The notes under the pieces: model-generated
The model's input: only the letters and a program-made list of their open reading frames with translations
Database searches by the model: none
What the model was told of the DNA's origin: nothing
Made by a program: the position numbers and the translations under genes
Part shown: positions 8,026 to 15,319 of the stretch, piece by piece
Layout of the letters: every line of letters begins with the position of its first letter
Numbering within the stretch: the first letter of the stretch is position 1
NCBI GenBank assembly: GCA_900541335.1
Contig: UQJC01000040.1
Coordinates: forward strand, 1-18,915
Direction of reading: 5' to 3'
Length of the DNA: 18,915 nt
Source: an uncultured Prevotella sp.
GTDB taxonomy: Bacteria; Bacteroidota; Bacteroidia; Bacteroidales; Bacteroidaceae

Positions 8026-8556
8026 TTAATCCTCTTCCTCCTCTTCACTTCCCAAGCGGAAGATTAGAGTAGTGGCACCGATGGTAATAATATCGCCGTC
8101 AGACAAGTTGACCCGATCTTTATTCTCCAAAATCGTGTTGTGCAAGAAGGTACCCGTGTTCGAGGGCGCATCACGCAGAATAAACTTAGCCGAACCGTTG
8201 GCTTGAGGACGAACCGTAATGATGCAATGGGTGGTGTCAACACTCGGGTCAACGGTCTTGATCGCCGCATTAGCCTGTGTGCCCTTAACCGAACGTCCTA
8301 CCACGTTTTCACCAGCATAGAGTGGAATGATTTGTTTGAAGTGGAAGGCGTTTTCAATCACCACCAATCTGCCGTAGACCACTGCTTCTTCTTCCTCATC
8401 CTCTTCCGTAGAAGTAGCGCTTACCGGTTGCGGCATTCTGATTTTAAATTGCTTGTGGCACTCGGGACATTCAAATACGAGTACACGTCCCGGTTCGTAA
8501 CGAGTTTCGTCGAAGAGTATAGCTTCGTCACATTTAGGGCAACGTATGCGTTTCAT
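8026..8556 (-). CDS. Zinc-ribbon and FHA domain protein (176 aa)
   Basis: Two domains are visible. An N-terminal zinc ribbon has C6, C9, C30 and C33 (CPKC and CPEC pairs), like the zinc-ribbon found at the start of many bacterial adaptor proteins. An acidic linker (EEDEEEE, about 51-57) leads to a forkhead-associated domain (about 63-168) with VVGRS at 86-90, DTTH at 107-110, SNTGTFLHN at 132-140 and LSDGDIITIG at 151-160. These cover the conserved Gly-Arg, Ser/Thr-x-His and Asn positions that bind phosphothreonine. The protein ends in a run of acidic residues. It should be a cytoplasmic phosphopeptide reader, but no Ser/Thr kinase is encoded in the window. It sits after the HU-SPOR gene but beyond that gene's terminator. 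Confidence 0.85.
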   Translation of the reverse strand: MKRIRCPKCDEAILFDETRYEPGRVLVFECPECHKQFKIRMPQPVSATSTEEDEEEEAVVYGRLVVIENAFHFKQIIPLYAGENVVGRSVKGTQANAAIKTVDPSVDTTHCIITVRPQANGSAKFILRDAPSNTGTFLHNTILENKDRVNLSDGDIITIGATTLIFRLGSEEEEED

Positions 8557-8638
8557 GTAGATGATATATTATTATGGAGAGAGGCTGTCTCAGCTCGCTC
8601 CTATTCTTAATAATCTGGTGAGAGTTTTTTTTAAGAAC

Positions 8639-8691
8639 AAAAAAATAGGAATCAGGTATATCCTTAATAATTCAGACAAACCAGATTCCTA
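8639..8691 (-). terminator. Intrinsic terminator overlapping the stop codon of the HU-SPOR gene
   Basis: Arms 8646-8657 and 8680-8691 (TAGGAATCAGGT against ACCAGATTCCTA) form a 12-bp stem with one mismatch and a 22-nt loop. On the minus strand the stem is followed by seven T. The TAG stop of the upstream gene is inside the first arm. Confidence 0.75.
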
Positions 8692-9738
8692 CTTAGTCTT
8701 TAAGACCCACGCGTCTTCAAAGATTTCATTGTCTCTAAGTCTTTGCAGACTGTCTTGTGCTTCTTCTTGAGTAGCGTAATGTCCATAAATTACGCGCACC
8801 ATCTTTTTTCGCGTATAGCTTTCCGCATCCGGAAAACCATTGGCCTTTAGTTTCTGAACAAAGGCCTCCGCATTATCGCTTGGAATCGCACTGGCAACGA
8901 CCAAGGTGAAATTACCTTCCTTTGCTGTATCCTTTTGTACAATAGGAGTTGGCGCAACCGGCGCAACTTCCGGACTTTTCGTTTCCTTATTCTTGCTCAA
9001 GTCTAAAATAGGTGCATTTTGTTTCACCTTCTTGAGTTCTACCGTAGGCGTTGTGACCTTGGGCAAGGGTTCAGCCGTTTGCTTATTGGGGAAGAATAAA
9101 TTCTCATAGACCACTGAAGCCGCCATTTGGTCAGAAGCGGCTGAATGGTTAACAGGAGAAGCCCACAAGAAATAGAAAAGAATAGCGACTACAGAGGCAG
9201 CCACATAATTGACCAGTTCGCGGTTGATGCTGATGGTGTACTCCTTTTCCGTACGCTGTAAGTTGATTTTCTTTTTGCAAGCGCGAATCACATTGGGCAC
9301 CTCCTTTTCCTCAGTAGCAGTAAGTTCAGGAAGTGACAATGAGTCCAAACCATAAAGGTCAGGAGAGAGAACTCCTGATTCGCACGGCGTAAACTTGTAG
9401 TTTCCGTTTATGCCCAAAGTCAACACACCAATACCCGAAAGTTCATAAGAACCTTCACGCTGCAACTCTTCTTTGAGTTGACGTACGGCGTTATCAATCA
9501 GTTTCAGCGTTTCGGGATAGCTCGTGTCGTAAGCTTGCATGTACGACTGTACGAGCAACCCATCGTTAAGCGTGAGTTGCTGATTAAACCCTACAGTGCG
9601 GTGAGGAGGCAAGAACAAATTCTCACTTCCTACCCGTTGAGCAGACACATATTGTGTAACAAAGCCACCAAGACCCGGGACAATTACACAATCATGTTTC
9701 AACATCAAGTTTTCAATATGTCTGGAGAGTTCAATCAT
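8689..9738 (-). CDS. Membrane-anchored HU-like (CCDC81-type) and SPOR domain protein (349 aa)
   Basis: An envelope protein with three parts. Residues 1 to about 125 match the prokaryotic HU-CCDC81 domains of Bacteroidetes (LSRHIENLMLKHDCVIVPGLGGFV, then LSGIGVLTLGINGNYKF). Residues 175-193 form one membrane helix (NYVAASVVAILFYFLW), preceded by a basic stretch (RACKKK) that keeps the N terminus in the cytoplasm. A Pro-rich spacer leads to a SPOR domain at about 275-347 (FTLVVASAIP, KMVRVIYGHYATQEEAQDSL), which binds denuded peptidoglycan at division sites in other bacteria. It therefore spans the membrane with a DNA-binding-type fold inside and a wall-binding fold outside. Whether the HU-like part binds DNA is not shown. 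The ATG is only 5 nt from a promoter box; it is kept because the domain begins there. Confidence 0.85.
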   Translation of the reverse strand: MIELSRHIENLMLKHDCVIVPGLGGFVTQYVSAQRVGSENLFLPPHRTVGFNQQLTLNDGLLVQSYMQAYDTSYPETLKLIDNAVRQLKEELQREGSYELSGIGVLTLGINGNYKFTPCESGVLSPDLYGLDSLSLPELTATEEKEVPNVIRACKKKINLQRTEKEYTISINRELVNYVAASVVAILFYFLWASPVNHSAASDQMAASVVYENLFFPNKQTAEPLPKVTTPTVELKKVKQNAPILDLSKNKETKSPEVAPVAPTPIVQKDTAKEGNFTLVVASAIPSDNAEAFVQKLKANGFPDAESYTRKKMVRVIYGHYATQEEAQDSLQRLRDNEIFEDAWVLKTK

Positions 9739-9742
9739 GCTG

Positions 9743-9750
9743 CAAAGTTA
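9743..9750 (-). promoter_or_regulatory. -7 promoter box of the HU-SPOR gene, giving a near-leaderless mRNA
   Basis: The minus strand reads TAACTTTG, an exact TAnnTTTG match ending 4 nt before the ATG at 9738. The predicted transcription start is at or inside the start codon. A TTG at 9768-9770 could be a weak upstream box, with short spacing. Confidence 0.5.
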
Positions 9751-9969
9751 ACGCTTCTTTTTTATTTCAAGAGCCTCTCATGCTCGAAAAATCCCTTTGT
9801 TTATGGGGAAAGTCTGCCACTTCTTTGGGTGGGCAGGTTTTTCGTTCGTGAAGTTCGAGGCATGTGAACCGACAAAACCTAATTCGAGCAAGTTTTGCCC
9901 CTTATTTTTCATGTACGAACAGACATTCTCTCCTTGTCGTCCGTATGGGCGTGCGTTTTTAAGCAGAGG

Positions 9970-11517
9970 TCAAGGCAGGTAGAGCGTCGTCCCCAGTTCG
10001 ATGTTGTCCGCGTCGCTCAGTTTGTTGCGCTTCATGATAGCTCGCACATATTTATCCGAGCCGTAGTAGCGGCGAGCGATTTTTGAGAGGTTATCTCCTT
10101 TTCGTACCACATGGGTACGCGGCTTCTCTTTTTCTTGTTTCTTGGAGGTATCAGGTGCTTTGGGGGGAGCAGTGGGTGCAGAAGCCGTTGTTTCAACTTT
10201 CTTTTCCGGCTCTTGCGGAGTTTGACCGACAGGCTGTTCCGCTTGGGGAGAAGTAGTTTCCTTAGCTTCCGTTTTCTCTGCAGGTTGATCAACCGCAGAG
10301 GGTGAAGGAGAGGGCGTTCCCGTTTGTGATGTAGAGGTCGCTTCCTTTTTGACCGGATTTTGCGGACATAAAGGAGTTGGAGCAGGAGTAGAAGGAGCTG
10401 GTTGTTCCGTCAAAAACGGAGTCAACCAATTTTCCAAGATGGGGTAAGAGCAGGGACACAACACTTTAAAGTATCCTGCGAAGTAGGAGAGTCCCATCAG
10501 TAAGCCAACCAGGCATACCAAGGCAATAGTCTTCCAAATGTTGTGCTTGCGGTGAGCCGGCGTTTCGCGGTAAGTGTAGCTCAGTGTCGGATTGCCCTGG
10601 TCCAACGTACGCATGGTTTCAGCGTCTGTACACGAGTGAATGGTTTTCGGATTGGTAACCACCAAGTCTTCTTCCTTTTGTCCATTCGCAGGGTCGTCAG
10701 CCAATTCATTTTCTTCTTTCGGTGAAGTGGGAGAGGCTTTAGACGTTTCCACTTGGGGTTCAGAAGACGAAGGGAGCTGTTGATTCGTAGGGTTTTCGGT
10801 CGAAGAAGCATCTCCTTCAGTCGAAGCCTTTTCTTTCAGCTCCTCTGAACTGGGCACATCCTCTTCTTCTTGGCTAATCGGCACTTCGATAGTAACCGAG
10901 GGAGTCTCGTTTCCAGGCGAATCAACTGAATCATCTTCGCTTTCCGTCGTATGCTGTATAGCCGTCACGGGTTCAGAAACAGTGACGGCTGTTTCTTCAT
11001 CCACTTCAGCAACGCATGAAGGTACATCCTCTTCCGTAGCTTCCAATGTTTCTTCCTCATCAGTAGCCTCGTCGGTTGTGGGTGTTTCCTCAGAAAGATC
11101 CTCTATGTCTTCTTCCGTGTCTCCTTCGGCATCCTCCGCTTCCAAACTTTCCAACATAGCCTGATCTATCTGATCCAGTTCCGTTGTACTGGTTTCGTCA
11201 GAAAGGTCTACCGTTTCAAAGTGAGCAAAGGGTCGGTTGACCAATTCCTTCATGCTACTGTCAGGTGTAAAGGTCACCTTCGTGTGGCTACTGATTTGGA
11301 ATCGTTCGCCTGTATTGATATTAACACTTTCGCGTTCGCTGACCGTCACCAACTTAAATGTACCGAGGCCTTTAATCTTGACAAAATTCTCTTCGAGAAG
11401 TCCTTGCTCGATTACTTCGAAGAAAGCACGAACAAAGGTATCAGCATCTTTCTTGCTGATACCTTCTTGTTGCGCTATGTAGTCAGAAATATCTTGTAGG
11501 AGTAATTTCTTCTTCAT
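9970..11517 (-). CDS. Membrane-anchored HU domain and LysM domain protein (515 aa)
   Basis: Residues 1 to about 95 are an HU/IHF-type DNA-binding domain (SKKDADTFVRAFFEVIEQGL, VKIKGLGTFKLV, then the beta-arm NINTGERFQISSHTKVTF). A long acidic linker rich in Glu, Thr and Ser runs from about 100 to 320. A single membrane helix is at 328-350 (IWKTIALVCLVGLLMGLSYF), preceded by Arg/His/Lys residues that mark the inside. A Pro/Thr/Glu-rich spacer (about 370-465) leads to a C-terminal LysM domain at 469-514 (HVVRKGDNLSKIARRYYG, NKLSDADNIELGTTLYLP), which should bind peptidoglycan in the periplasm. It starts 9 bp after the HU gene and is likely co-transcribed with it. The linker composition is low complexity, so linker length may vary between strains. 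A role as a link between nucleoid and cell wall is an inference. Confidence 0.85.
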   Translation of the reverse strand: MKKKLLLQDISDYIAQQEGISKKDADTFVRAFFEVIEQGLLEENFVKIKGLGTFKLVTVSERESVNINTGERFQISSHTKVTFTPDSSMKELVNRPFAHFETVDLSDETSTTELDQIDQAMLESLEAEDAEGDTEEDIEDLSEETPTTDEATDEEETLEATEEDVPSCVAEVDEETAVTVSEPVTAIQHTTESEDDSVDSPGNETPSVTIEVPISQEEEDVPSSEELKEKASTEGDASSTENPTNQQLPSSSEPQVETSKASPTSPKEENELADDPANGQKEEDLVVTNPKTIHSCTDAETMRTLDQGNPTLSYTYRETPAHRKHNIWKTIALVCLVGLLMGLSYFAGYFKVLCPCSYPILENWLTPFLTEQPAPSTPAPTPLCPQNPVKKEATSTSQTGTPSPSPSAVDQPAEKTEAKETTSPQAEQPVGQTPQEPEKKVETTASAPTAPPKAPDTSKKQEKEKPRTHVVRKGDNLSKIARRYYGSDKYVRAIMKRNKLSDADNIELGTTLYLP

Positions 11518-11526
11518 CCGAGAATC

Positions 11527-11799
11527 TTATTTCAGTTTATCTTTGAGCACATTACTGGGTTTGAAAGCCAGTACCAAACGTGGGGGGACGAGTTTTCTTT
11601 GTTGGGTAGCTGGATTCACCGCGATGCGTTCCAGCTTTTTCTTTACTTCAAACGCACCAAAGCCTTGAACCGTCAATGACGTTTCATCATTCAGCTTATC
11701 TGCTAGTCCGGCAATCAAAGCGTTGGTCAGTTGTTGCGTCGCTTTGGCTGATAAATCAGCACGTGAGGCTAATGCGTTGATAAAGTCTTTGTTGTTCAT
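11527..11799 (-). CDS. HU family DNA-binding protein (90 aa)
   Basis: A standard-length HU/IHF protein: MNNKDFINALASRADLSAKATQQLTNALIAGL forms the helical dimer core, followed by LTVQGFGAFEVKKK and the beta-arm segment with the conserved Arg-x-x-x-NPATQ motif (ERIAVNPATQQ), and a final helix (FKPSNVLKDKLK). It should act as a dimer that bends and packs DNA. The gene follows rimO and precedes the HU-LysM gene by 9 bp. A short hairpin lies in the 107-bp gap upstream. The HU domain of the neighbour and this protein could form mixed dimers, which is an untested idea. A specific symbol is not assigned because Bacteroidetes carry several HU paralogues. Confidence 0.92.
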   Translation of the reverse strand: MNNKDFINALASRADLSAKATQQLTNALIAGLADKLNDETSLTVQGFGAFEVKKKLERIAVNPATQQRKLVPPRLVLAFKPSNVLKDKLK

Positions 11800-11830
11800 A
11801 AATAAGAATCAAGTTATGAAAACAAGCAGA

Positions 11831-11850
11831 CCCCATTCTTTATAATGGGG
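11831..11850 (-). terminator. Short GC-rich stem-loop between rimO and HU
   Basis: CCCCATT and AATGGGG form a 7-bp stem with a 6-nt loop. On the minus strand the next bases are TCTGCTTGTTTTC, a weak T-rich tail. It may be a terminator for the ftsY-rimO transcript or a stem in the HU leader. Confidence 0.45.
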
Positions 11851-11906
11851 AGTCCAATAAATAGAAATACAGCGGGAGTCAAGACCTTACGCATCAGCGC
11901 ACCACC

Positions 11907-13202
11907 TTATAACACTTCGCCGTAAAGGTCAAACTCTTCGCAGTCTACGATACGCACGTCATAGAATTCACCGATATGCAGGGGACGTCGGTAATTCCGT
12001 TGAATCAGTACTTCGCAGTCCACTTCCGGAGAGTCCATTTCGGTACGTCCGATGTAGTAATCTCCTTCCTCGCGGTCAATGATGACGCGCATGACCTTGT
12101 CAATTTGTTCAGCAGAGACTTCAGCAGCGATTTGCTCCTGTAAAGCCATCAGCTGGTCCAGTCTGTCTTGCTTTACCTCTTCAGGCACATTGTCTTCGTA
12201 GTGTAAAGCCGCATACGTACCTTCTTCTTCACTGTAAGCAAAGGCACCCATGCGCTCAAACCGTATGGCTTCGACAAATTGTATCAGTTCGTTGAAGTCT
12301 TCTTCCGTTTCACCCGGGAAACCCACCATCATCGTCGTACGAATAGCGATGCCCGGCACTTCGCGGCGCATCGTTTCGATCAAGTCAATCGTTTCGTTCG
12401 TGGTAATGTGTCGTTGCATGCGTTCCAACATCGGGTTACTGATGTGTTGTAGAGCAATGTCCAAGTAGTTGCAGACATTGTCATGTTCACGCATGACACG
12501 CAACAGGTCAAGAGGGAAGTGTGCCGGATACGCATAGTGCAGTCGAATCCACTCGACGCCCGGTATCTCCGCCATTCGTTCAATGAGTTCAGGCAGACAT
12601 TGTTTTTGGTAGAGGTCAACCCCATAGTAAGTAAGGTCTTGGGCAATGACTTGGAACTCCTTGACACCCTGTGTCACCAGGTGGCGCACTTCCTCGAGGA
12701 TTTCCTCCATCGAGCGACTCTTATGTTTACCCGTAATGAGCGGAATGGCACAGTAGGCACATGAGCGGTCACAACCTTCCGATACCTTTAAGTAAGCATA
12801 ATGAGCGGGGGTAGTCAACAGGCGTTCATTGCGAGTAGCTTCATTGTATTCGCTGCTGAGATCTTTCAGCAGTTCCTTCCAGTTAAACTTGCCGTAGAAC
12901 TTGTCAACGTCTGGGATTTCCTCGCGCAACTCCATCAGATAGCGTTCGGAGAGGCAGCCCATCACATAAACTTCGTTCAGCATCTTTGAAGCCTTCAGGT
13001 CGCAGAGCTCTAAGATCATGTTGATACTCTCTTCCTTGGCGTCGCCAATGAAGCCACAGGTATTAACGACCGCAATGTCGCCGTGTATTTCGTCTGGATT
13101 ATGGAATACTTCGAATCCGTGTTCTTGAAACTGGCTGAGTAATTGCTCCGAATCGACTAGATTCTTTGAGCAACCCATGGTGATGAAATCGACTGTACGC
13201 AT
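11907..13202 (-). CDS. rimO: Ribosomal protein S12 methylthiotransferase RimO (431 aa)
   Basis: A radical-SAM methylthiotransferase that adds a methylthio group to a conserved Asp of ribosomal protein S12. The N-terminal MTTase domain has the three Fe-S cysteines C11 (TMGCSKNLVDSE), C49 (NTCGF) and C83 (MGCLSERY). The radical-SAM cluster CxxxCxxC is at C144, C148 and C151 (SEGCDRSCAYCAIPL). The C-terminal TRAM domain is at about 365-431. The TMGCSKNLVDSE start fits RimO rather than MiaB. The reading frame extends 26 codons upstream into ftsY; the ATG at 13202, which puts MRTVDFITMGC first, is preferred. It lies 58 bp after ftsY, so the two are probably co-transcribed, in keeping with the conserved ftsY-rimO order of this phylum. 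Confidence 0.95.
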   Translation of the reverse strand: MRTVDFITMGCSKNLVDSEQLLSQFQEHGFEVFHNPDEIHGDIAVVNTCGFIGDAKEESINMILELCDLKASKMLNEVYVMGCLSERYLMELREEIPDVDKFYGKFNWKELLKDLSSEYNEATRNERLLTTPAHYAYLKVSEGCDRSCAYCAIPLITGKHKSRSMEEILEEVRHLVTQGVKEFQVIAQDLTYYGVDLYQKQCLPELIERMAEIPGVEWIRLHYAYPAHFPLDLLRVMREHDNVCNYLDIALQHISNPMLERMQRHITTNETIDLIETMRREVPGIAIRTTMMVGFPGETEEDFNELIQFVEAIRFERMGAFAYSEEEGTYAALHYEDNVPEEVKQDRLDQLMALQEQIAAEVSAEQIDKVMRVIIDREEGDYYIGRTEMDSPEVDCEVLIQRNYRRPLHIGEFYDVRIVDCEEFDLYGEVL

Positions 13203-13260
13203 AATTCTTATTGAATGACAGAAGATAGTAAATAAATAAGATAGAGTAGGGGGAGGCGTA

Positions 13261-14229
13261 TTAAAGCTCTTTACCTTCAAAGAGTGACTCTACGAATTCG
13301 CGTCGGTTGAAGGGTTGGAGGTCGGTCATCTTTTCGCCCAATCCAATGTATTTCACTGGCACATTCAGCTGGTGAGAAATGCCAATGACGACGCCTCCCT
13401 TTGCAGTACCGTCCAATTTCGTAATAGCCAGTGACGTAACTTCAGTAGCTTTGATAAATTGTTTTGCCTGCTCGTAAGCATTTTGCCCTGTACTTCCATC
13501 AAGTACCAAGAGCACTTCGTCCGGAGCCGTGTCAACCACTTTCTGCATCACCTTCTTAATCTTCGTCAGCTCATTCATCAAGCCGATTTTGTTGTGCAGA
13601 CGACCTGCCGTGTCAATGATTACCACGTCAGCTCCATTGGCTTTGGCCGAACTAATCGTGTCATAGGCTACGCTGGCCGGATCACTACCCATTTGTTGTT
13701 TGACAACAGGTACTCCAACGCGTTCGCCCCAGATGACCAGCTGTTCTACAGCGGCCGCGCGGAACGTATCAGCCGCGCCCAATACCACATTGAGTCCGGC
13801 TTTCTTAAATTGGTAAGCCAACTTACCGATGGTTGTAGTCTTACCCACACCATTTACGCCCACCACCATAATCACGTAAGGCTTCTTGTTCGTCGGGATG
13901 ACAAACCCCTCCGTATCGTCGTTGCCACTTTTTGTCAGCAACTCCGCAATTTCCTCTTTGAGGATATGGTGAAGTTCGGCAGTATTGATGTATTTGTCAC
14001 GTGCCACGCGCTCCTCAATGCGGTGGATGATGTCTACCGTTGTATCTGCACCTACGTCTGAGGTGATGAGAATTTCTTCCAGATTGTCGAGCACCTCGTC
14101 GTCCACCTTGCTTTTACCAGCTACGGCGCGTGTCAGTTTACTAAAGAAACTGGTCTTGGTCTTTTCCAATCCAGCGTCAAGAACTTCTTTTTTTTCCTTC
14201 TTCGAGAAGATACTACTAAATAGGCCCAT
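13261..14229 (-). CDS. ftsY: Signal recognition particle receptor FtsY (322 aa)
   Basis: The SRP receptor GTPase, which docks ribosome-SRP complexes to the membrane for co-translational insertion. A short basic N-terminal region (MGLFSSIFSKKEKK) replaces the long acidic A domain of Escherichia coli. The helical N domain covers about 25-105. The G domain shows G1 GVNGVGKT at 124-131, the insertion-box motif DTFRAAA at 154-160, DTAGR at 206-210, TKLD at 270-273 and the closing GLGEK at 296-300. All GTP-binding motifs are intact. The gene has its own predicted promoter box at 14323-14330 and follows the terminator of the ribosomal protein operon; rimO follows after 58 bp. Confidence 0.97.
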   Translation of the reverse strand: MGLFSSIFSKKEKKEVLDAGLEKTKTSFFSKLTRAVAGKSKVDDEVLDNLEEILITSDVGADTTVDIIHRIEERVARDKYINTAELHHILKEEIAELLTKSGNDDTEGFVIPTNKKPYVIMVVGVNGVGKTTTIGKLAYQFKKAGLNVVLGAADTFRAAAVEQLVIWGERVGVPVVKQQMGSDPASVAYDTISSAKANGADVVIIDTAGRLHNKIGLMNELTKIKKVMQKVVDTAPDEVLLVLDGSTGQNAYEQAKQFIKATEVTSLAITKLDGTAKGGVVIGISHQLNVPVKYIGLGEKMTDLQPFNRREFVESLFEGKEL

Positions 14230-14265
14230 TGTCGAGTGATGATTAATGATGGCGGCACTCCTACT

Positions 14266-14291
14266 TTTAGCAGGTCCTTTGGACAGCTAAA
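14266..14291 (-). other. Stem-loop in the ftsY 5' UTR
   Basis: TTTAGC and GCTAAA arms enclose a second short pairing (GTCC with GGAC) with one mismatch and one bulge. It lies between the predicted ftsY transcription start and the ATG. No known riboregulator is recognised. Confidence 0.4.
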
Positions 14292-14322
14292 TCGTAGCTA
14301 TGCACTTCTTTTCAATATGTTG

Positions 14323-14330
14323 CAAACTTA
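14323..14330 (-). promoter_or_regulatory. -7 promoter box of ftsY
   Basis: The minus strand reads TAAGTTTG, an exact TAnnTTTG match, giving a 5' UTR of about 88 nt. The TTTG upstream box is not evident at the expected distance. It lies downstream of the DUF4295 terminator, as expected for a new transcription unit. Confidence 0.5.
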
Positions 14331-14393
14331 CTTAAAAGGAGTGAGATAACCGCGTGAATTGCTGAAAAAGCGAAGAGTGTTGTGAGTTCGAAG

Positions 14394-14430
14394 TATCAAA
14401 AAAGCCACTACCCTTTTAAGAGTAGCGGCT
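14394..14430 (-). terminator. Intrinsic terminator of the rpmB-rpmG-DUF4295 operon
   Basis: Arms 14403-14413 and 14420-14430 form an 11-bp stem on the minus strand (two G:U pairs, 6-nt loop), followed by a run of T (the A-run at 14398-14402 on the plus strand). It is 72 bp beyond the DUF4295 stop and upstream of the ftsY promoter box. Confidence 0.85.
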
Positions 14431-14501
14431 ATGTATGATAATCCAAGATCTCTGATGAGGATTGTTGGGATTATGCTTATGAAAAAGTGATGCTAAGCAG
14501 A

Positions 14502-14660
14502 TTAGTTCTTGAAGAAGTCCTTAACAGCTTCGTTGGGAACCATTTGCTCATCGAAGATGTAAGCACCAGTCTTGGGGCTCTTTACCATCTTGATCACCTT
14601 GGTGTAGGAACGTCCATCGGTCTTACCTTCCTGGAGCGTAGCGACTGTTTTCTTTGCCAT
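14502..14660 (-). CDS. DUF4295 family small protein (52 aa)
   Basis: A short gene reading MAKKTVATLQEGKTDGRSYT at its start and VPNEAVKDFFKN at its end. This matches the DUF4295 family, which is restricted to Bacteroidetes and is encoded directly after rpmG. The protein is small and basic (many Lys in the first 30 residues). Its place in a ribosomal protein operon, 13 bp after rpmG and before the terminator, suggests a ribosome-associated role, but its biochemical function is not shown here. Start and stop are clear, with no alternative start. Confidence 0.88.
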   Translation of the reverse strand: MAKKTVATLQEGKTDGRSYTKVIKMVKSPKTGAYIFDEQMVPNEAVKDFFKN

Positions 14661-14673
14661 GTTCTAATATGGA

Positions 14674-14865
14674 TTATTTGATTTCTTTGTGGATAGTCAT
14701 TCTTCTGAGGATGGGATTGTACTTCTTCAATTCCAAACGTTCAGGAGTATTTTTGCGGTTCTTCGTCGTGATATAACGAGAAGTTCCGGGAAGACCACTT
14801 TCTTTCATTTCAGTGCATTCGAGGATAACCTGAACGCGGTTGCCTTTAGCTTTCTTTCCAGCCAT
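14674..14865 (-). CDS. rpmG: 50S ribosomal protein L33 (63 aa)
   Basis: Ribosomal protein bL33 of the large subunit. Diagnostic segments are RVQVILECTE, SRYITTKNRKNTPERLELKKYNP and the ending ILRRMTIHKEIK. Only one Cys (C17) is present, so it is the zinc-independent form rather than the four-Cys form. It follows rpmB by 12 bp and precedes DUF4295 by 13 bp in one operon. Confidence 0.97.
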   Translation of the reverse strand: MAGKKAKGNRVQVILECTEMKESGLPGTSRYITTKNRKNTPERLELKKYNPILRRMTIHKEIK

Positions 14866-14877
14866 TTTATTCTACTT

Positions 14878-15138
14878 TTATCCGATTACTTTAATATTTT
14901 TCCAATCGCAATATCCTTTGGCTACGGCGTTGCTCAACGCAGCGTCCAAACCAACCTTGTTGATGAGGCGCAAACCAGCAGCGCTAATGCGGAGGCTGAT
15001 CCAGCAGTCCTGTTCAACATAGTAGAATTTCTTAGTGAACAAGTTTACGTCAAACGAGCGCTTCGTGCGACGCTTCGAGTGCGAAACGTTGTTGCCAATC
15101 ATGGCCTTCTTTCCTGTAATCTGACAAATCTTAGACAT
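14878..15138 (-). CDS. rpmB: 50S ribosomal protein L28 (86 aa)
   Basis: Ribosomal protein bL28. It begins MSKICQITGKKAMIGNNVSH, the conserved start, followed by SKRRTKRSFDVNLFTKKFY and the C-terminal ISAAGLRLINKVGLDAAL. Only C5 and C45 are present and there is no CxxC pair, so it is the zinc-independent form. It is the first gene of the rpmB-rpmG-DUF4295 operon. The predicted transcription start leaves a long leader of about 145 nt, in which a small hairpin is seen. Confidence 0.97.
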   Translation of the reverse strand: MSKICQITGKKAMIGNNVSHSKRRTKRSFDVNLFTKKFYYVEQDCWISLRISAAGLRLINKVGLDAALSNAVAKGYCDWKNIKVIG

Positions 15139-15238
15139 TGCTTTCGCTTTGTTTCTTTGATGTAATATGAAATAGGTGCGGGGAATTGCGCTTCTCTCGT
15201 TTGCGGGGTTTCAGAAATTGTTGTTGCGTAATCTTGGG

Positions 15239-15261
15239 GTGGGATCTTAATATTAACCCAC
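15239..15261 (-). other. Stem-loop in the rpmB leader
   Basis: GTGGG and CCCAC (minus strand, near the start of the 145-nt leader) pair around a loop that contains the palindrome TTAATATTAA. It could be part of a feedback element for the ribosomal protein operon, but no known motif is recognised. Confidence 0.35.
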
Positions 15262-15288
15262 AACGGATGGCAATCCACTTACGGGGTG

Positions 15289-15319
15289 CAAAAGTACAAA
15301 TCTTTTGGAAAACAACAAA
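15289..15319 (-). promoter_or_regulatory. Complete Bacteroidetes promoter of the rpmB operon
   Basis: On the minus strand a TTTG box (15316-15319) is followed after exactly 19 nt by TACTTTTG (15289-15296). This is a full match to the TTTG-N19-TAnnTTTG promoter of Bacteroides and relatives. Transcription should start near 15283. Confidence 0.8.

Noticed and set aside
8140..8610. A plus-strand frame opposite the FHA gene
   Set aside because: The minus-strand protein has complete zinc-ribbon and FHA motifs; the opposite frame has no recognisable domain.
13203..13280. N-terminal extension of RimO by 26 codons
   Set aside because: It overlaps the end of ftsY and has no similarity to RimO, which begins right before the first cluster Cys.
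13459..14061. A 200-codon plus-strand frame opposite ftsY
   Set aside because: It is the complement of the FtsY GTPase core, whose motifs are fully intact on the minus strand.
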